DNA of 44,914 nt from positions 1 to 44,914 of the forward strand of contig NZ_AJTN02000234.1 in NCBI RefSeq assembly GCF_000305495.1, given 5' to 3'. Every line of letters begins with the position of its first letter. Positions within the stretch are counted from its first letter, which is position 1. The notes below the pieces were generated by a model, which was not told where the DNA came from, made no database searches, and saw nothing but the letters and a program-made list of their open reading frames with translations. Positions 1 to 7,968 of this stretch are shown here, piece by piece. A program made the translations under genes and the position numbers. This DNA is from Peribacillus psychrosaccharolyticus ATCC 23296 (GTDB lineage: Bacteria > Bacillota > Bacilli > Bacillales > DSM-1321).

Positions 1-393
1 TCCAATAATGGTCGATGCTACCGGAGCAATTGCACCGGCACCAAAACCCTGTATAAAACGAAATAAAATCAATTCATGCATCGAATCGGCAAACCCACAC
101 AAGACAGAGCCGATTAAAAAGATAATGATTCCAATAAGTAAAATTGGTTTTCTGCCAAATAGGTCAGAAAGTTTTCCATATATCAAAACCGTAACTGCAT
201 TCATAAGCAAGTAACTTGAAAACACCCAGCTATACAAAGAAAACCCGCCAAGGTCTCCAACAATTGCAGGCATCGCTGTCGATACGATCGTTCCCTCTAT
301 GGCATTCATGAACATTGCCAGCATCACTGCAGCCAGCACGAAGGTACGCTTTGTCACCTTTTCTCCACTGTTTTTTCTTGCTGTCTGTTGCAC
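1..393 (-). CDS. MDR-type MFS efflux transporter, N-terminal part (gene runs off the left edge)
   Basis: This is the first 131 codons of a major facilitator protein; the rest lies beyond position 1. I start it at GTG 393, because GAGGG sits 8 bases upstream; the in-frame GTG at 402 has no spacing from that site. After a short polar N terminus come a first membrane segment, a conserved stretch like TIVSTAMPAIVGDLGG, then YGKLSDLFGRKP, which is the loop 2-3 motif A of MFS drug/H+ antiporters. The pattern fits the DHA2 (EmrB/QacA, 14-TM) group, which exports drugs or other amphiphiles by proton antiport. The gene lies 84 bases downstream of cbpB on the same strand, separated by a long perfect inverted repeat. 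The substrate cannot be read from this fragment. Confidence 0.85.
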   Translation of the reverse strand, partial: MQQTARKNSGEKVTKRTFVLAAVMLAMFMNAIEGTIVSTAMPAIVGDLGGFSLYSWVFSSYLLMNAVTVLIYGKLSDLFGRKPILLIGIIIFLIGSVLCGFADSMHELILFRFIQGFGAGAIAPVASTIIG

Positions 394-434
394 TTCGTTC
401 ACCCTCTATGTTTTCAATATGTATTTTTTCCAGA

Positions 435-478
435 AGGCAAACATAACGCCCCCGGTAAAGGGAGCGTTATGTTTGCCT
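435..478. repeat. 15-bp perfect inverted repeat between cbpB and the MFS gene
   Basis: Arms at 435-449 and 464-478 are exact reverse complements around a 14-base loop; the right arm overlaps the cbpB stop codon at 477-479. On the minus strand the hairpin is followed by TTCTGGAAAAAAT, not a T tract, so it is a poor intrinsic terminator. It could be a 3'-end stabiliser, an attenuator or an operator for the efflux gene. Confidence 0.7.
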
Positions 479-920
479 ATTTAGCAGCATCCAGAAGATC
501 TCGATTAACTTTTTTCAAGATTGCTCTTCTTGTTAAAATTCCTTCAAATATTCCATCTTCATCAACCACACAAACAAAAGGATGATCAATTAATAGTTCA
601 AGCCCTTTTTTTATTTTATCTTCAATATGAAGACGCGGAATAGTAAGGGTCATAATCTCAGAAACTTTTTTGTTTTCAAGTTCCTCGAACTCAATTCGCT
701 GCAGGCCTAAGATGGACTCAAGGATTACCGGTGTACTGATAAGACCGTGTAGTTTATACATAGGGTCTAACACTGGAATAGCTGTATACCCGCTTTTAGT
801 TAATACAAGCAGGGTATGCTCTAGGTTGTTCGTCACTTGGACGTGCGCAACCCTTTCAGAAGGTATCATCATGTCTTTCACGCTGCATTCGAGTAAATTC
901 CCATCATGAATACCAATCAT
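477..920 (-). CDS. cbpB: CBS-domain c-di-AMP-binding protein CbpB (DarB/YkuL)
   Basis: A 147-aa protein made of two CBS motifs (about residues 12-70 and 85-142) with nothing else attached, as in B. subtilis YkuL/DarB. That protein binds cyclic di-AMP; when free of ligand it contacts the (p)ppGpp synthetase Rel and pyruvate carboxylase, linking potassium status to the stringent response. The conserved start region VKDMMIP and the closing ILTRRAILKKVN match the family. Start ATG 920 has AAGGAG 7 bases upstream. Upstream on the same strand come two very short genes and ykuJ; B. subtilis ykuJ and ykuL are also neighbours. Assignment is by sequence pattern and synteny. Confidence 0.88.
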   Translation of the reverse strand: MIGIHDGNLLECSVKDMMIPSERVAHVQVTNNLEHTLLVLTKSGYTAIPVLDPMYKLHGLISTPVILESILGLQRIEFEELENKKVSEIMTLTIPRLHIEDKIKKGLELLIDHPFVCVVDEDGIFEGILTRRAILKKVNRDLLDAAK

Positions 921-1041
921 GTCAAAACTCCTTACCTAATAAAAGTAGTCATATTTTTCTTACAGTTCTAGTGTAACATAGGAAAAGGAAAGATTCTTTC
1001 TTTGAAATAGAAATTTTGTAAGCCGTTTCAATGGCGTTTCA

Positions 1042-1188
1042 TTACCCTTTACTTACCTGGATGTTACGAAGTGTGTAATCACACTCTAAACATTTATAAA
1101 TTACATTTTGATTTGATTGTGCCGTTATCACTCTATTCAAATCATTTGTTTTGTTACACAAAGGACATACACATTTAGGCATTTTCAT
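1042..1188 (-). CDS. 48-aa Cys4 zinc-ribbon-like small protein
   Basis: A short gene starting at ATG 1188 with a strong site, AGGAGGG, 7 bases upstream, and ending at TAA 1042. The product begins MKMPKCVCPLCN and later has YKCLECDYTLRN. This gives a CPLC knuckle and a CLEC knuckle about 20 residues apart, the spacing of a zinc ribbon. A spare Cys precedes the first pair. It lies between cbpB and another short gene on the same strand, so cotranscription is plausible. I do not recognise the family. A small nucleic-acid-binding or regulatory role is only inference. The RBS and the paired CxxC motifs are the reasons for calling it a gene. Confidence 0.7.
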   Translation of the reverse strand: MKMPKCVCPLCNKTNDLNRVITAQSNQNVIYKCLECDYTLRNIQVSKG

Positions 1189-1241
1189 TTTTCAGCCCTC
1201 CTGCTTTAGGATACAGCAGAAAGTGAAATAAATACCTATTA

Positions 1242-1382
1242 CTAGGATTTCTTATTCAGATTAGTTTCTATTTTTTCAAGTGTCTGCCGAATGGCAGCTA
1301 ATTCTCTTTTTGCGAAAATGAGCTCTGCCCACAACAAAAGCACCCCAAAAAATAATAATACCAAAATGAGATATAAACCCAT
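1242..1382 (-). CDS. 46-aa single-pass membrane protein with C-terminal coiled tail
   Basis: Starts at ATG 1382 with AGAGG 6 bases upstream and stops at TAG 1242. Residues 2-24 are almost entirely hydrophobic (LYLILVLLFFGVLLLW) and form one membrane helix. Residues 25-46 are charged and heptad-like (KRELAAIRQTLEKIETNLNKK), typical of a short cytoplasmic coiled coil. It lies 53 bases upstream of the Cys4 small gene on the same strand. No function is recognised. It occupies roughly the place where B. subtilis has ykuK and abbA, but it resembles neither. Confidence 0.68.
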   Translation of the reverse strand: MGLYLILVLLFFGVLLLWAELIFAKRELAAIRQTLEKIETNLNKKS

Positions 1383-1563
1383 TGTCCACCTCTTTCAAAC
1401 GCAAGAATTTTGCTAAAGTAATGAACTTGCAAGCTTTTGATTGTTCCAAAAACTCTCCATTGCCATCAGAATGTTATCGGACGGATACGGGCTTTAATTA
1501 TACCACATGTTTCCAGTAAAAAATAATTTGTTGACTATCATCAAAAACAAGCTTACCAAAAAA

Positions 1564-1590
1564 AACAGCCTGAGATAACATCAGGCTGTT
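1564..1590 (-). terminator. Intrinsic terminator after ykuJ
   Basis: Ten-base arms 1564-1573 and 1581-1590 pair perfectly, and on the minus strand are followed by a run of T (A run at 1555-1565 on the + strand). It lies 18 bases beyond the ykuJ stop. Confidence 0.88.
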
Positions 1591-1607
1591 TTCCTATTTG
1601 TGATGCT

Positions 1608-1844
1608 TTACAGTAAAAGATCAAAGATTTCAATTGTAATCATATCAATATTATCAAATTGATATTTAGAAGACTTGTTCTTATCACTAAATACTTCTAA
1701 TTCAAACATTTCCGTTTTGCTGAAATATGTAACTTGGCATTTTTTCACTCCATCTATTTCAAAAAAACGCTCTGCAGATTCGGTTTCCTTCGCCTGCTCT
1801 TGTAAACTTTTCAATCTGGTAAGAATGCCCTGTAATTGAGACAT
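1608..1844 (-). CDS. ykuJ: YkuJ family protein
   Basis: 78 residues, the same length as B. subtilis YkuJ (79). The start MSQLQGILTRLKSLQEQAKE and the middle block VTYFSKTEMFELEVF are family features. YkuJ has a known small alpha/beta fold but no established biochemical function. Start ATG 1844 is preceded by AAGGGAG at 7 bases. It is followed by its own terminator, so it appears to be a single-gene unit rather than joined to cbpB as in B. subtilis. Confidence 0.85.
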   Translation of the reverse strand: MSQLQGILTRLKSLQEQAKETESAERFFEIDGVKKCQVTYFSKTEMFELEVFSDKNKSSKYQFDNIDMITIEIFDLLL

Positions 1845-2157
1845 ACTCCCACTCCCTTCTAATAAAAACCTATTCGATAGGTTTCACTATATCACAAAAA
1901 ACTATCCAATAACACGCATGTTTTAATTTCAGAATCTTAAAAAACTTTAATATAATCGGACAGACAAATTTTACATATTAATTAGCTGCCAATAATAAAC
2001 AGTTATTAGGAGAATTCCTCCTAAAAAGTCCAAGCAAGGACGAAACTGCCTTCAGAGTAAAAGAAGAAAGAAATGTGTTGATACGGTTTTCTATTCAAGC
2101 TCTTCAATTTCTTCTATAATAATAAAGCTATTACTTTTATCTGGAGGTTTCTGAACA
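1845..2157. other. 313-base spacer between divergent ykuJ and glutaredoxin genes
   Basis: AT-rich divergent promoter region. The only clear structure is a 7-bp inverted repeat with a 5-base loop (2006-2012 / 2018-2024, TTAGGAG...CTCCTAA). No open frame with a ribosome site and no known riboswitch core was seen. Confidence 0.5.
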
Positions 2158-2394
2158 ATGACTAACGTAATACTCTATACTCAACCGGACTGCCCGCCAT
2201 GCAAAATTGTTAAATTGTTTTTTAAAGAAAATAAAATTACGTATACTGAGAAAGATATACGCGCTGATTCTACAGCGATGATTGAGCTGACAAATAAATA
2301 TGGATCATATTCAACTCCAACGGTCATTATTAAAGATGAAGTCATAATTGGATTTGAAATAGACAAAATGAAAAAAGCATTATCCATAGACTAA
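2158..2394 (+). CDS. Glutaredoxin-like / NrdH-type thioredoxin-fold protein
   Basis: A 78-residue single-domain thioredoxin fold. The redox motif is CPPC at residues 12-15 (QPDCPPCKIVK), with the cis-proline segment STPTVII near residues 52-58 and a closing GFEIDKMKKAL. Length and layout match the glutaredoxin/NrdH group, which reduces disulfides in the cytoplasm, for example as electron donor to ribonucleotide reductase. No nrdE or nrdF gene is in view, so a partner cannot be named. Start ATG 2158 has GGAGG 10 bases upstream. It is a single gene ending at a strong terminator shared with the convergent gene. Confidence 0.82.
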   Translation: MTNVILYTQPDCPPCKIVKLFFKENKITYTEKDIRADSTAMIELTNKYGSYSTPTVIIKDEVIIGFEIDKMKKALSID

Positions 2395-2400
2395 ACGCAT

Positions 2401-2432
2401 AAAACCCAAGCCCGCATATGGGCTTGGGTTTT
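2401..2432. terminator. Bidirectional terminator between glutaredoxin and secreted-protein genes
   Basis: Arms 2401-2413 and 2420-2432 are perfect complements (AAAACCCAAGCCC...), with A and T runs that give a U tract in either direction. It serves both convergent genes and overlaps the stop codon at 2431. Confidence 0.9.
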
Positions 2433-3075
2433 ATTTTAGCAGGATATCATCAATTGTTGAAAAAGCCTGAGATTGAAAACGATTAAAGGAAGTAATAATA
2501 CTCTGTGGAAGCATCCCAAATCCTAATGTTTCTGTACTTAATTTTTTTATTGTAAATTTACTGCTTAGTTGATTATCCTTTACTTGTTTGTTTTTCTGGT
2601 TTTTTTCAGTTTCAAGGCTTATTTCATGCACTTTCCATTTTCCTTGCTGCTTGACCAATATTACTATTTCAGAATCCGTATAAGTTATCGGACCCTCTGA
2701 ATGTTCAGCCAAATCTTCACTAATCACCAGTTTTTCTTCGTCCTTACTTTTTTCTATAATTGTATGCTCATTATAACTAAAGAATGGAATATAGTTTTCT
2801 GCGGAATCTGATCCTAAAGTGGCATAACCGCCATCCACTTCTACAACATTTTCTTTAACAAATTTATTAATCATTTCACTCGTAAAATACGGTTTCAGTT
2901 TTTCTTCAATTTCTTGGATGCTTCTTGCTTTCTCACTGATCTCAACTTGTTGATTGAAAGCTTTTTTAAGTGTGGTAAAGACCTCATCTCTAGTATTCTC
3001 AGCAGAAGTTGTTTGTGCCAAGGTAAACAGACTAAATAGGAATACCCCTGCAAATAATGCCCGGAATTTATTCAT
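2431..3075 (-). CDS. Secreted protein of unknown function (DUF3993-like)
   Basis: 214 residues with a clear Sec signal peptide: NKFR, a hydrophobic core (ALFAGVFLFSLFTLA) and a likely signal peptidase site after TTSA near residue 25. The mature part is polar and Lys/Glu-rich with an alpha/beta look; the sequence KQQGKWKVHEISLE near the middle resembles the strand pair in NTF2-like or DUF3993-type domains of Bacillus. There is no lipobox, so it is probably released or wall-associated. Start ATG 3075 has AGGAGG 6 bases upstream. Neighbours give no hint of role. The family name is a weak recollection. Confidence 0.7.
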   Translation of the reverse strand: MNKFRALFAGVFLFSLFTLAQTTSAENTRDEVFTTLKKAFNQQVEISEKARSIQEIEEKLKPYFTSEMINKFVKENVVEVDGGYATLGSDSAENYIPFFSYNEHTIIEKSKDEEKLVISEDLAEHSEGPITYTDSEIVILVKQQGKWKVHEISLETEKNQKNKQVKDNQLSSKFTIKKLSTETLGFGMLPQSIITSFNRFQSQAFSTIDDILLK

Positions 3076-3182
3076 AATTCGCCTCCTAAGATGTGTTGTA
3101 ACGGTAAGTTATTAATTATGTACCCGCTTGTCTAGAAGGCAAACGTCATTCTTTAAGTTTCTCTTTTGAACACGTTCGAGAT

Positions 3183-3226
3183 AACACAAAAAACTTGCAG
3201 GCTTTATCCTGCAAGTTTTTTGTGTT
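3183..3226 (-). terminator. Intrinsic terminator after the 76-aa membrane protein gene
   Basis: A 19-base stem (3183-3201 / 3208-3226) built on AACTTGCAGG/CCTGCAAGTT with T runs on the minus strand. It begins within the stop region of the 3225-3455 gene. Confidence 0.9.
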
Positions 3227-3455
3227 ATTTAAAGACATAATAAAAAATAAAGCCGGCTACTACTACTGCAGCAAAAATTAGTGCAAGAAAAATTGGATTT
3301 AATAAATAAGGGTGATCATGAGCAGACCCTTCAACAGAGGGATCCAGTTCTCGTTTTTTATCTTTTTGTGTTTTAAGTACCACCAGGCTATAGTAAAGGG
3401 AATATAGAATAATGATGATTACTAAGATGCATAAAATCCAAATAAAGGTACTCAA
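3225..3455 (-). CDS. Small two-helix membrane protein
   Basis: 76 residues with two membrane helices (about 4-26 and 53-75) joined by a charged loop (KTQKDKKRELDPSVEG). The start is TTG 3455, preceded by GGGAG 8 bases upstream; no ATG fits. It lies 71 bases beyond the end of ykuI on the same strand and ends at a strong terminator, so it could be the last gene of a ykuI transcript. The family is not recognised. Confidence 0.65.
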   Translation of the reverse strand: MSTFIWILCILVIIIILYSLYYSLVVLKTQKDKKRELDPSVEGSAHDHPYLLNPIFLALIFAAVVVAGFIFYYVFK

Positions 3456-3526
3456 TGATTACGCTCCCATCATTTGTTTCCTATAGCTTGACACTTGATA
3501 CCCTAGTTTATGCATCAAACGGGTGA

Positions 3527-4732
3527 TTATAATAAGTCATCATTTTCATACAAATACTCATACGAAAGATCGATAAATAAATAGCTGTTATGATCGAGTG
3601 GGAAGGAGAATGTTCGAATGGTTTCCCCTGATTCGATATCACTATATAAATCAGACAAGATTCCTTTTTTTTCATGCTTCATCTGAACGATATTTTCAAG
3701 GAAATAAGGACGCCAGCTCCAATTCTTCCCCATATATGTTTCCTGTACAATCCAGTTTCCTTCTTTTTTCAGGATATTAGGTGAAATTTGAAATCCTTCT
3801 TCGTTACAAATATAAAGACGGAAGGACATCGATTCAATTTTTTCAGCCAGAGTATGGAGCCATTCTCCATAGCCGGCAGTTTTTTTGTGTTTAACCATAA
3901 AGGACTTCATGTCTTCATTAAATTTATTAGTTAATTGATAGACGTTTTCCAGCTTTTTCATTTCTAAAGTGATAAAGCCACGACATTCTTTCTTGAAATT
4001 TTCCCGTAATATATCCCGGTCAACCAGCTCTAATTCAGGTTTGGCGAGCAAGAACCCTTGATAATAACGACCTCCGTTTTTCCATGCATACCTTAATTGA
4101 TATTGGCTCTCGATATGTTCAAACAACAGATTAGCCCCAATTTTTCTCGCTAAAAAACTTAAAGAAAATAGAATGACCTGTGTAACTTCACCGCTCGTTT
4201 TTCGCAGTTGTTCTAAATTCACCTTTAAAATATGAGGTGATATTTGCGCAATTCGATCCATTTTACTTTCTGCCCCATTATGATCAAGCGCAATTTTCAT
4301 CCCAAACGTTCTATAATACGATAGTACATGCTGTAACGAATCAAGAATCTCCTCATAATCGGTATCCGATAATTCGAGAACGATTCGTGAAACGGCATCC
4401 CCCTTAAAATAGGTTTGGATAATGGATAAAAACTGTTCTCCATGGTCAATCATCAGCAAATTGGGATCTCGATTAATAAAGATTAAAAAATCCTCTTCTT
4501 TAGCGGAAAGGATGGCTAATGCTTTATCCAGTAAATTGTTATCCACTTCATTTCGATACTCCATTGGAATTTTGCTATCAAGGAAAAACGGACCCAGGCT
4601 CTGATAACCGGTTTCAGTTTTATAACGGCCTAATATTTCAAACCCTGCCACACGATGCTCATCAGCACTAAAGATAGGTTGAAAAAAAGGCTGGACCCGG
4701 TCAAGGTTAGCTAATATATCTTCTGAATTCAA
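3527..4732 (-). CDS. ykuI: YkuI: EAL-domain c-di-GMP-binding protein with degenerate active site
   Basis: About 401 residues: an EAL domain (1-250) plus the C-terminal PAS-like YkuI_C domain, co-linear with B. subtilis YkuI. I start it at TTG 4732, behind AGGGGGG at 6 bases, because B. subtilis YkuI aligns from there; upstream in-frame ATGs lack a site. EAL signature positions: the EAL triad reads EIL (FEILGR), the usual DDFG reads DHNG, LKID reads LKVN, while YYQGF is kept. The second metal-ligand Asp is therefore His. B. subtilis YkuI also lacks it and binds c-di-GMP without detectable hydrolysis, so this is likely a receptor and not a phosphodiesterase. A PilZ protein at 20069 is another candidate c-di-GMP effector in the window. 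Confidence 0.9.
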   Translation of the reverse strand: MNSEDILANLDRVQPFFQPIFSADEHRVAGFEILGRYKTETGYQSLGPFFLDSKIPMEYRNEVDNNLLDKALAILSAKEEDFLIFINRDPNLLMIDHGEQFLSIIQTYFKGDAVSRIVLELSDTDYEEILDSLQHVLSYYRTFGMKIALDHNGAESKMDRIAQISPHILKVNLEQLRKTSGEVTQVILFSLSFLARKIGANLLFEHIESQYQLRYAWKNGGRYYQGFLLAKPELELVDRDILRENFKKECRGFITLEMKKLENVYQLTNKFNEDMKSFMVKHKKTAGYGEWLHTLAEKIESMSFRLYICNEEGFQISPNILKKEGNWIVQETYMGKNWSWRPYFLENIVQMKHEKKGILSDLYSDIESGETIRTFSFPLDHNSYLFIDLSYEYLYENDDLL

Positions 4733-4809
4733 GACGTTCCCCCCTATCATCATCTCTACATAAAAAGTATATCATTAGTTGACTGGTACGAAAATTCAAA
4801 ATAATAGAT

Positions 4810-4843
4810 AAAAAAATCCGTACCTTAAAGGTACGGATTTTTT
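4810..4843 (-). terminator. Intrinsic terminator after the SLC13 permease gene
   Basis: Stem AAAAAATCCGTAC / GTACGGATTTTTT around a short loop, with a T tract on the minus strand. It lies 19 bases beyond the permease stop. Confidence 0.92.
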
Positions 4844-4861
4844 TGGGGGAGTCCATTTCCC

Positions 4862-6718
4862 TTAGAAAGGGAAAAAGAGCGGGATGGTCACAATTACAAT
4901 AAGACCAATTAAGACTTGCATTCCTATTCCAACAATGGCAAAGTCTTTATAATTATAGTCACCAGCTGTCATAACCAGTGCATTTGTTGAGGATGCTCTT
5001 GGAGTTGAAAACGCCAGAGCAGCAGCCACTGTTACACATACTAAAATGGGTATTGGACTATAATTCATATTGACTGCCACAGTATATGCAATTGGAGCTA
5101 TAAACATTGTGATCGCAATATTGGAGACAAATTGAACACCAATCAAGGTCATTATATAGAGTAATGCTAATAAACTATAAGGACCGGTATCTCCAATTAT
5201 TTGTTCAATCCAAATACTTACCTGAATCAAACCTCCGCTCTTTTCAAAAGCAGCCATGAGTGGGAACATCGCGACCAGAAGTATAATGGATTCCCAGTTG
5301 ATTCTCTGATATGCTTCTTCCATCGATCGAACACACCCAGTAATCACCATAAGAAATGCTGCCATTAATACAGTATAAACCTGGGGAATGACATTAAAGG
5401 CAAGCAGAAGAATCATAAGGATCACGATAGAGGCAGCAATTGGTGCTTTCGCTTCCTGAACAAAATCACTTTCTTCTGTCGCACTGCCCAGAACAATAAT
5501 ATCTTGCAGGTCAGCCGAAATCATTTCAATATTCACCCATTCACCATGAATGAGAAGTGCATCCCCTGGTTTTAATATTTCGGTACCAAGATCAGCTTGA
5601 ATATATTCACCTTTACGATTAATAGCTAGTACACTGCATTGATATTTTTCCCGAAAATGAATATCTCGCAAGGTCTGATTTTCATAATCAGAATGAGGCA
5701 TAATTAAAATTTCCGTCATCCCAAATTTACTATTAGCCAGATGTTTTTTTACTTCTTCCTGGTTAAAAGGCCGTGTTTCTAATTCATAATCGACTGTTAG
5801 ACGAGTTACCGCTTCTGCTTCACCAAAAACTAAGATTACATCGTCTGGATGAAATACTTCGTCTGCTTTTGCCGACAAATTTTGATGTTTAGAAAGGAGA
5901 CCGAGTTGCTTATCTTTGGATTTTCGTTTAATTTCAATTACTGTAATCTCATAATTAATAGGCAGCACCAAATCAGAAAGCCTTTCACCTACTAAATCAG
6001 AGTGTTTAGGTATTTGGAGATAATGAAGCCTATCATATACCTTATACATCCCAGCTAGTTCACCAGCTGATAGATCTTTCCCGCTGCTTTTGGCAGCCAA
6101 ATGCTGATGAGGCAGCAGCTTTTTACCCATAAACAGAATTAATAAAAGAGCTGCTAGGAGCGTAATAAGACCAATTGGCGTCAATGAAAAAAAGGCTAAT
6201 GGTTCATAATTATTTTTTGTCAGCACCTCATTTATAATTAAGTTAGATGGTGTACCCACTACTGTCAACAGACCTCCTAATCCACTTGCAAAAGCTAAAG
6301 GAATTAAAAACTTCGAAGGACTTCTCCGCTGCTTGAGGGCTGTACTCATAACAATAGGGAGCATGATTGCAACAATCCCCGTACTGCTTAAGAAACCTCC
6401 AAAGAACCCGGCTGAAAGCATAATAACGATCATTAGTCTCCGCTCACTGCCTTCACTCCATTTCAAGAGCGGATGAAAAGTTTTCTCAACGAGTCCAGTA
6501 TTAAATATACCAGCTCCCACTATGTACAGACTGGCTAGAATAATCGTGATTGGATTAGAAAATCCAGCTAATAGTTCCATTGGTTCTAATATGCCGATTA
6601 TTCCTAGCATCAGCATAGAACCAAGTGCAACAATATCTGCACGGAATTTTCCATAGATAAATAGAGAAAATACACATAACAGGATGATAATCGGTAAAAA
6701 CATTGACTGCGTAGTCAT
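4862..6718 (-). CDS. SLC13/DASS-type anion permease with central TrkA-C domains
   Basis: 618 residues. The N-terminal third (1-200) and C-terminal third (430-618) are membrane-spanning; the middle (about 205-415) holds two RCK_C/TrkA-C segments, seen as HSDLVGERLSDL and SDYENQTLRDIHF. This architecture is typical of bacterial SLC13-like permeases for sulfate, dicarboxylates or related anions. The SSTGIVAIMLPIV and STPRASSTNALV helix-hairpin segments, one in each half, match the inverted-repeat substrate sites of that fold. TrkA-C domains often bind nucleotides such as c-di-AMP, which would tie in with CbpB nearby, but that is inference. Start ATG 6718 has GGGGG at 6 bases. It is a single-gene unit; the substrate is not decidable from sequence. 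Confidence 0.85.
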   Translation of the reverse strand: MTTQSMFLPIIILLCVFSLFIYGKFRADIVALGSMLMLGIIGILEPMELLAGFSNPITIILASLYIVGAGIFNTGLVEKTFHPLLKWSEGSERRLMIVIMLSAGFFGGFLSSTGIVAIMLPIVMSTALKQRRSPSKFLIPLAFASGLGGLLTVVGTPSNLIINEVLTKNNYEPLAFFSLTPIGLITLLAALLLILFMGKKLLPHQHLAAKSSGKDLSAGELAGMYKVYDRLHYLQIPKHSDLVGERLSDLVLPINYEITVIEIKRKSKDKQLGLLSKHQNLSAKADEVFHPDDVILVFGEAEAVTRLTVDYELETRPFNQEEVKKHLANSKFGMTEILIMPHSDYENQTLRDIHFREKYQCSVLAINRKGEYIQADLGTEILKPGDALLIHGEWVNIEMISADLQDIIVLGSATEESDFVQEAKAPIAASIVILMILLLAFNVIPQVYTVLMAAFLMVITGCVRSMEEAYQRINWESIILLVAMFPLMAAFEKSGGLIQVSIWIEQIIGDTGPYSLLALLYIMTLIGVQFVSNIAITMFIAPIAYTVAVNMNYSPIPILVCVTVAAALAFSTPRASSTNALVMTAGDYNYKDFAIVGIGMQVLIGLIVIVTIPLFFPF

Positions 6719-6890
6719 AAAGTACCCCCGTAAAGATGTTCAAAATATAAGTGATAGTGAATGCCTATTTGCGGTTCGCACAAGCTTATACTTTGATTTA
6801 AATGCAATAAAAAACAACATATTCTTCTTTTTATGATTATTCTTTGTTAGTATGAGGTAGTAATATTTTTACAGAATAGGTTGATTAATA

Positions 6891-7751
6891 GTGAAAAAAA
6901 ATATGTCGAGAAGATCTTTTTTAAAAAAATCTGCAGGAGCTTTACTAAGCATTACAGGACTTGGCATGGGCGGCCATTATTACGCCCATGATATCGAGCC
7001 TAGCTGGATCGATATCAAACGAATAACGGTCAAGCACAAATTAATTCCTGAAGGCTTTAATGGTTTTAAAATCGTTCAATTTAGTGATACACATCTTGGA
7101 TTTCAGTTTCAAATTAAAGACTTGATCTCTGTCATTACCAAAATGGAAAAGCTTCATCCAGATGTCATGATATTCAGCGGCGACCTAATGGATCAGCCGA
7201 ACGAATATCCAATGCCTGAAGAAATCATTCCATATTTAAAGAAAATCAAAACACCATTCGGTAAATATTGTATATTTGGAAACCATGACCATGGTGGAAA
7301 TGGTTCTGAAATTTATCGTAATATTATGGAGAAGTCCAATTTTAAAGTACTTCAAAATGCTCATTCTAAGCTTTCACTTATGAGTGGAGAAGCCATTTAT
7401 TTAGCCGGCATTGACGACGCCATGCTTGGAAGCCCAGACTTTAAAAGTGCACTATCGGGAATTCCAGATAATGTTTATACTATTCTTTTATCTCATGCAC
7501 CTGATCTAGCTGATAAGGCTGTTGACTATAATGTTCAGCTGCAGCTCAGCGGCCACAGTCATGGGGGACAAATCCAAATTCCTTTAGCAGGAGCCTTAGT
7601 CACTCCGCCATATGCCGAAAAGTATACAGAAGGCACGTATGACATTCAAAATATGGTCCTGCATGTCAATAGAGGACTAGGGACAACGAGGCTGCCCTAT
7701 CGTTTTCTTTCTCGACCTGAAATAACTTTATACGAATTACAGAAAGAATAA
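6891..7751 (+). CDS. ykuE: YkuE-like Tat-exported metallophosphoesterase
   Basis: 286 residues. The N terminus carries SRRSFLKK followed by a hydrophobic stretch, a twin-arginine signal; B. subtilis YkuE is a known Tat substrate that binds the cell wall. The calcineurin-like metallophosphatase motifs are all present: FSDTHLG, SGDLMD, GNHDHGG, LLSHAPD and LSGHSHGGQ, giving the two-metal site. It should hydrolyse phosphoesters outside the membrane; the natural substrate is unknown. The start is GTG 6891; the internal ATG 6903 would lose no motif. It is divergent from the SLC13 permease, and a terminator follows at 7901. Confidence 0.9.
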   Translation: MKKNMSRRSFLKKSAGALLSITGLGMGGHYYAHDIEPSWIDIKRITVKHKLIPEGFNGFKIVQFSDTHLGFQFQIKDLISVITKMEKLHPDVMIFSGDLMDQPNEYPMPEEIIPYLKKIKTPFGKYCIFGNHDHGGNGSEIYRNIMEKSNFKVLQNAHSKLSLMSGEAIYLAGIDDAMLGSPDFKSALSGIPDNVYTILLSHAPDLADKAVDYNVQLQLSGHSHGGQIQIPLAGALVTPPYAEKYTEGTYDIQNMVLHVNRGLGTTRLPYRFLSRPEITLYELQKE

Positions 7752-7900
7752 AAGAAAATCCGGAAAAATAAGCAATCGTGCCTAATTCACTACTAAAGTC
7801 CCATTCCAATGAATTATATCATTAGTTTGGTAATAGAAAAACAGCTTTTCTTCTTATTTCTGCAATTATGTGTTTGGCAACGAGCTTTCGGCACAGAAAT

Positions 7901-7926
7901 GCCATGGATGATTCCATGGCTTTTTT
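7901..7926 (+). terminator. Intrinsic terminator downstream of ykuE
   Basis: Perfect 7-bp stem GCCATGG/CCATGGC (7901-7907 / 7914-7920) followed by six T. It lies about 150 bases beyond the ykuE stop. Confidence 0.85.
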
Positions 7927-7968
7927 ATGAGCTTTTCTAATTAGGCTATGATTAAAAAAATTCGTCCC

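Noticed and set aside
1981-2157. T-box or other riboswitch before the glutaredoxin-like gene
   Set aside because: Only a short 7-bp inverted repeat is present; no T-box bulge (TGGNACCGCG), terminator or known aptamer core was found.
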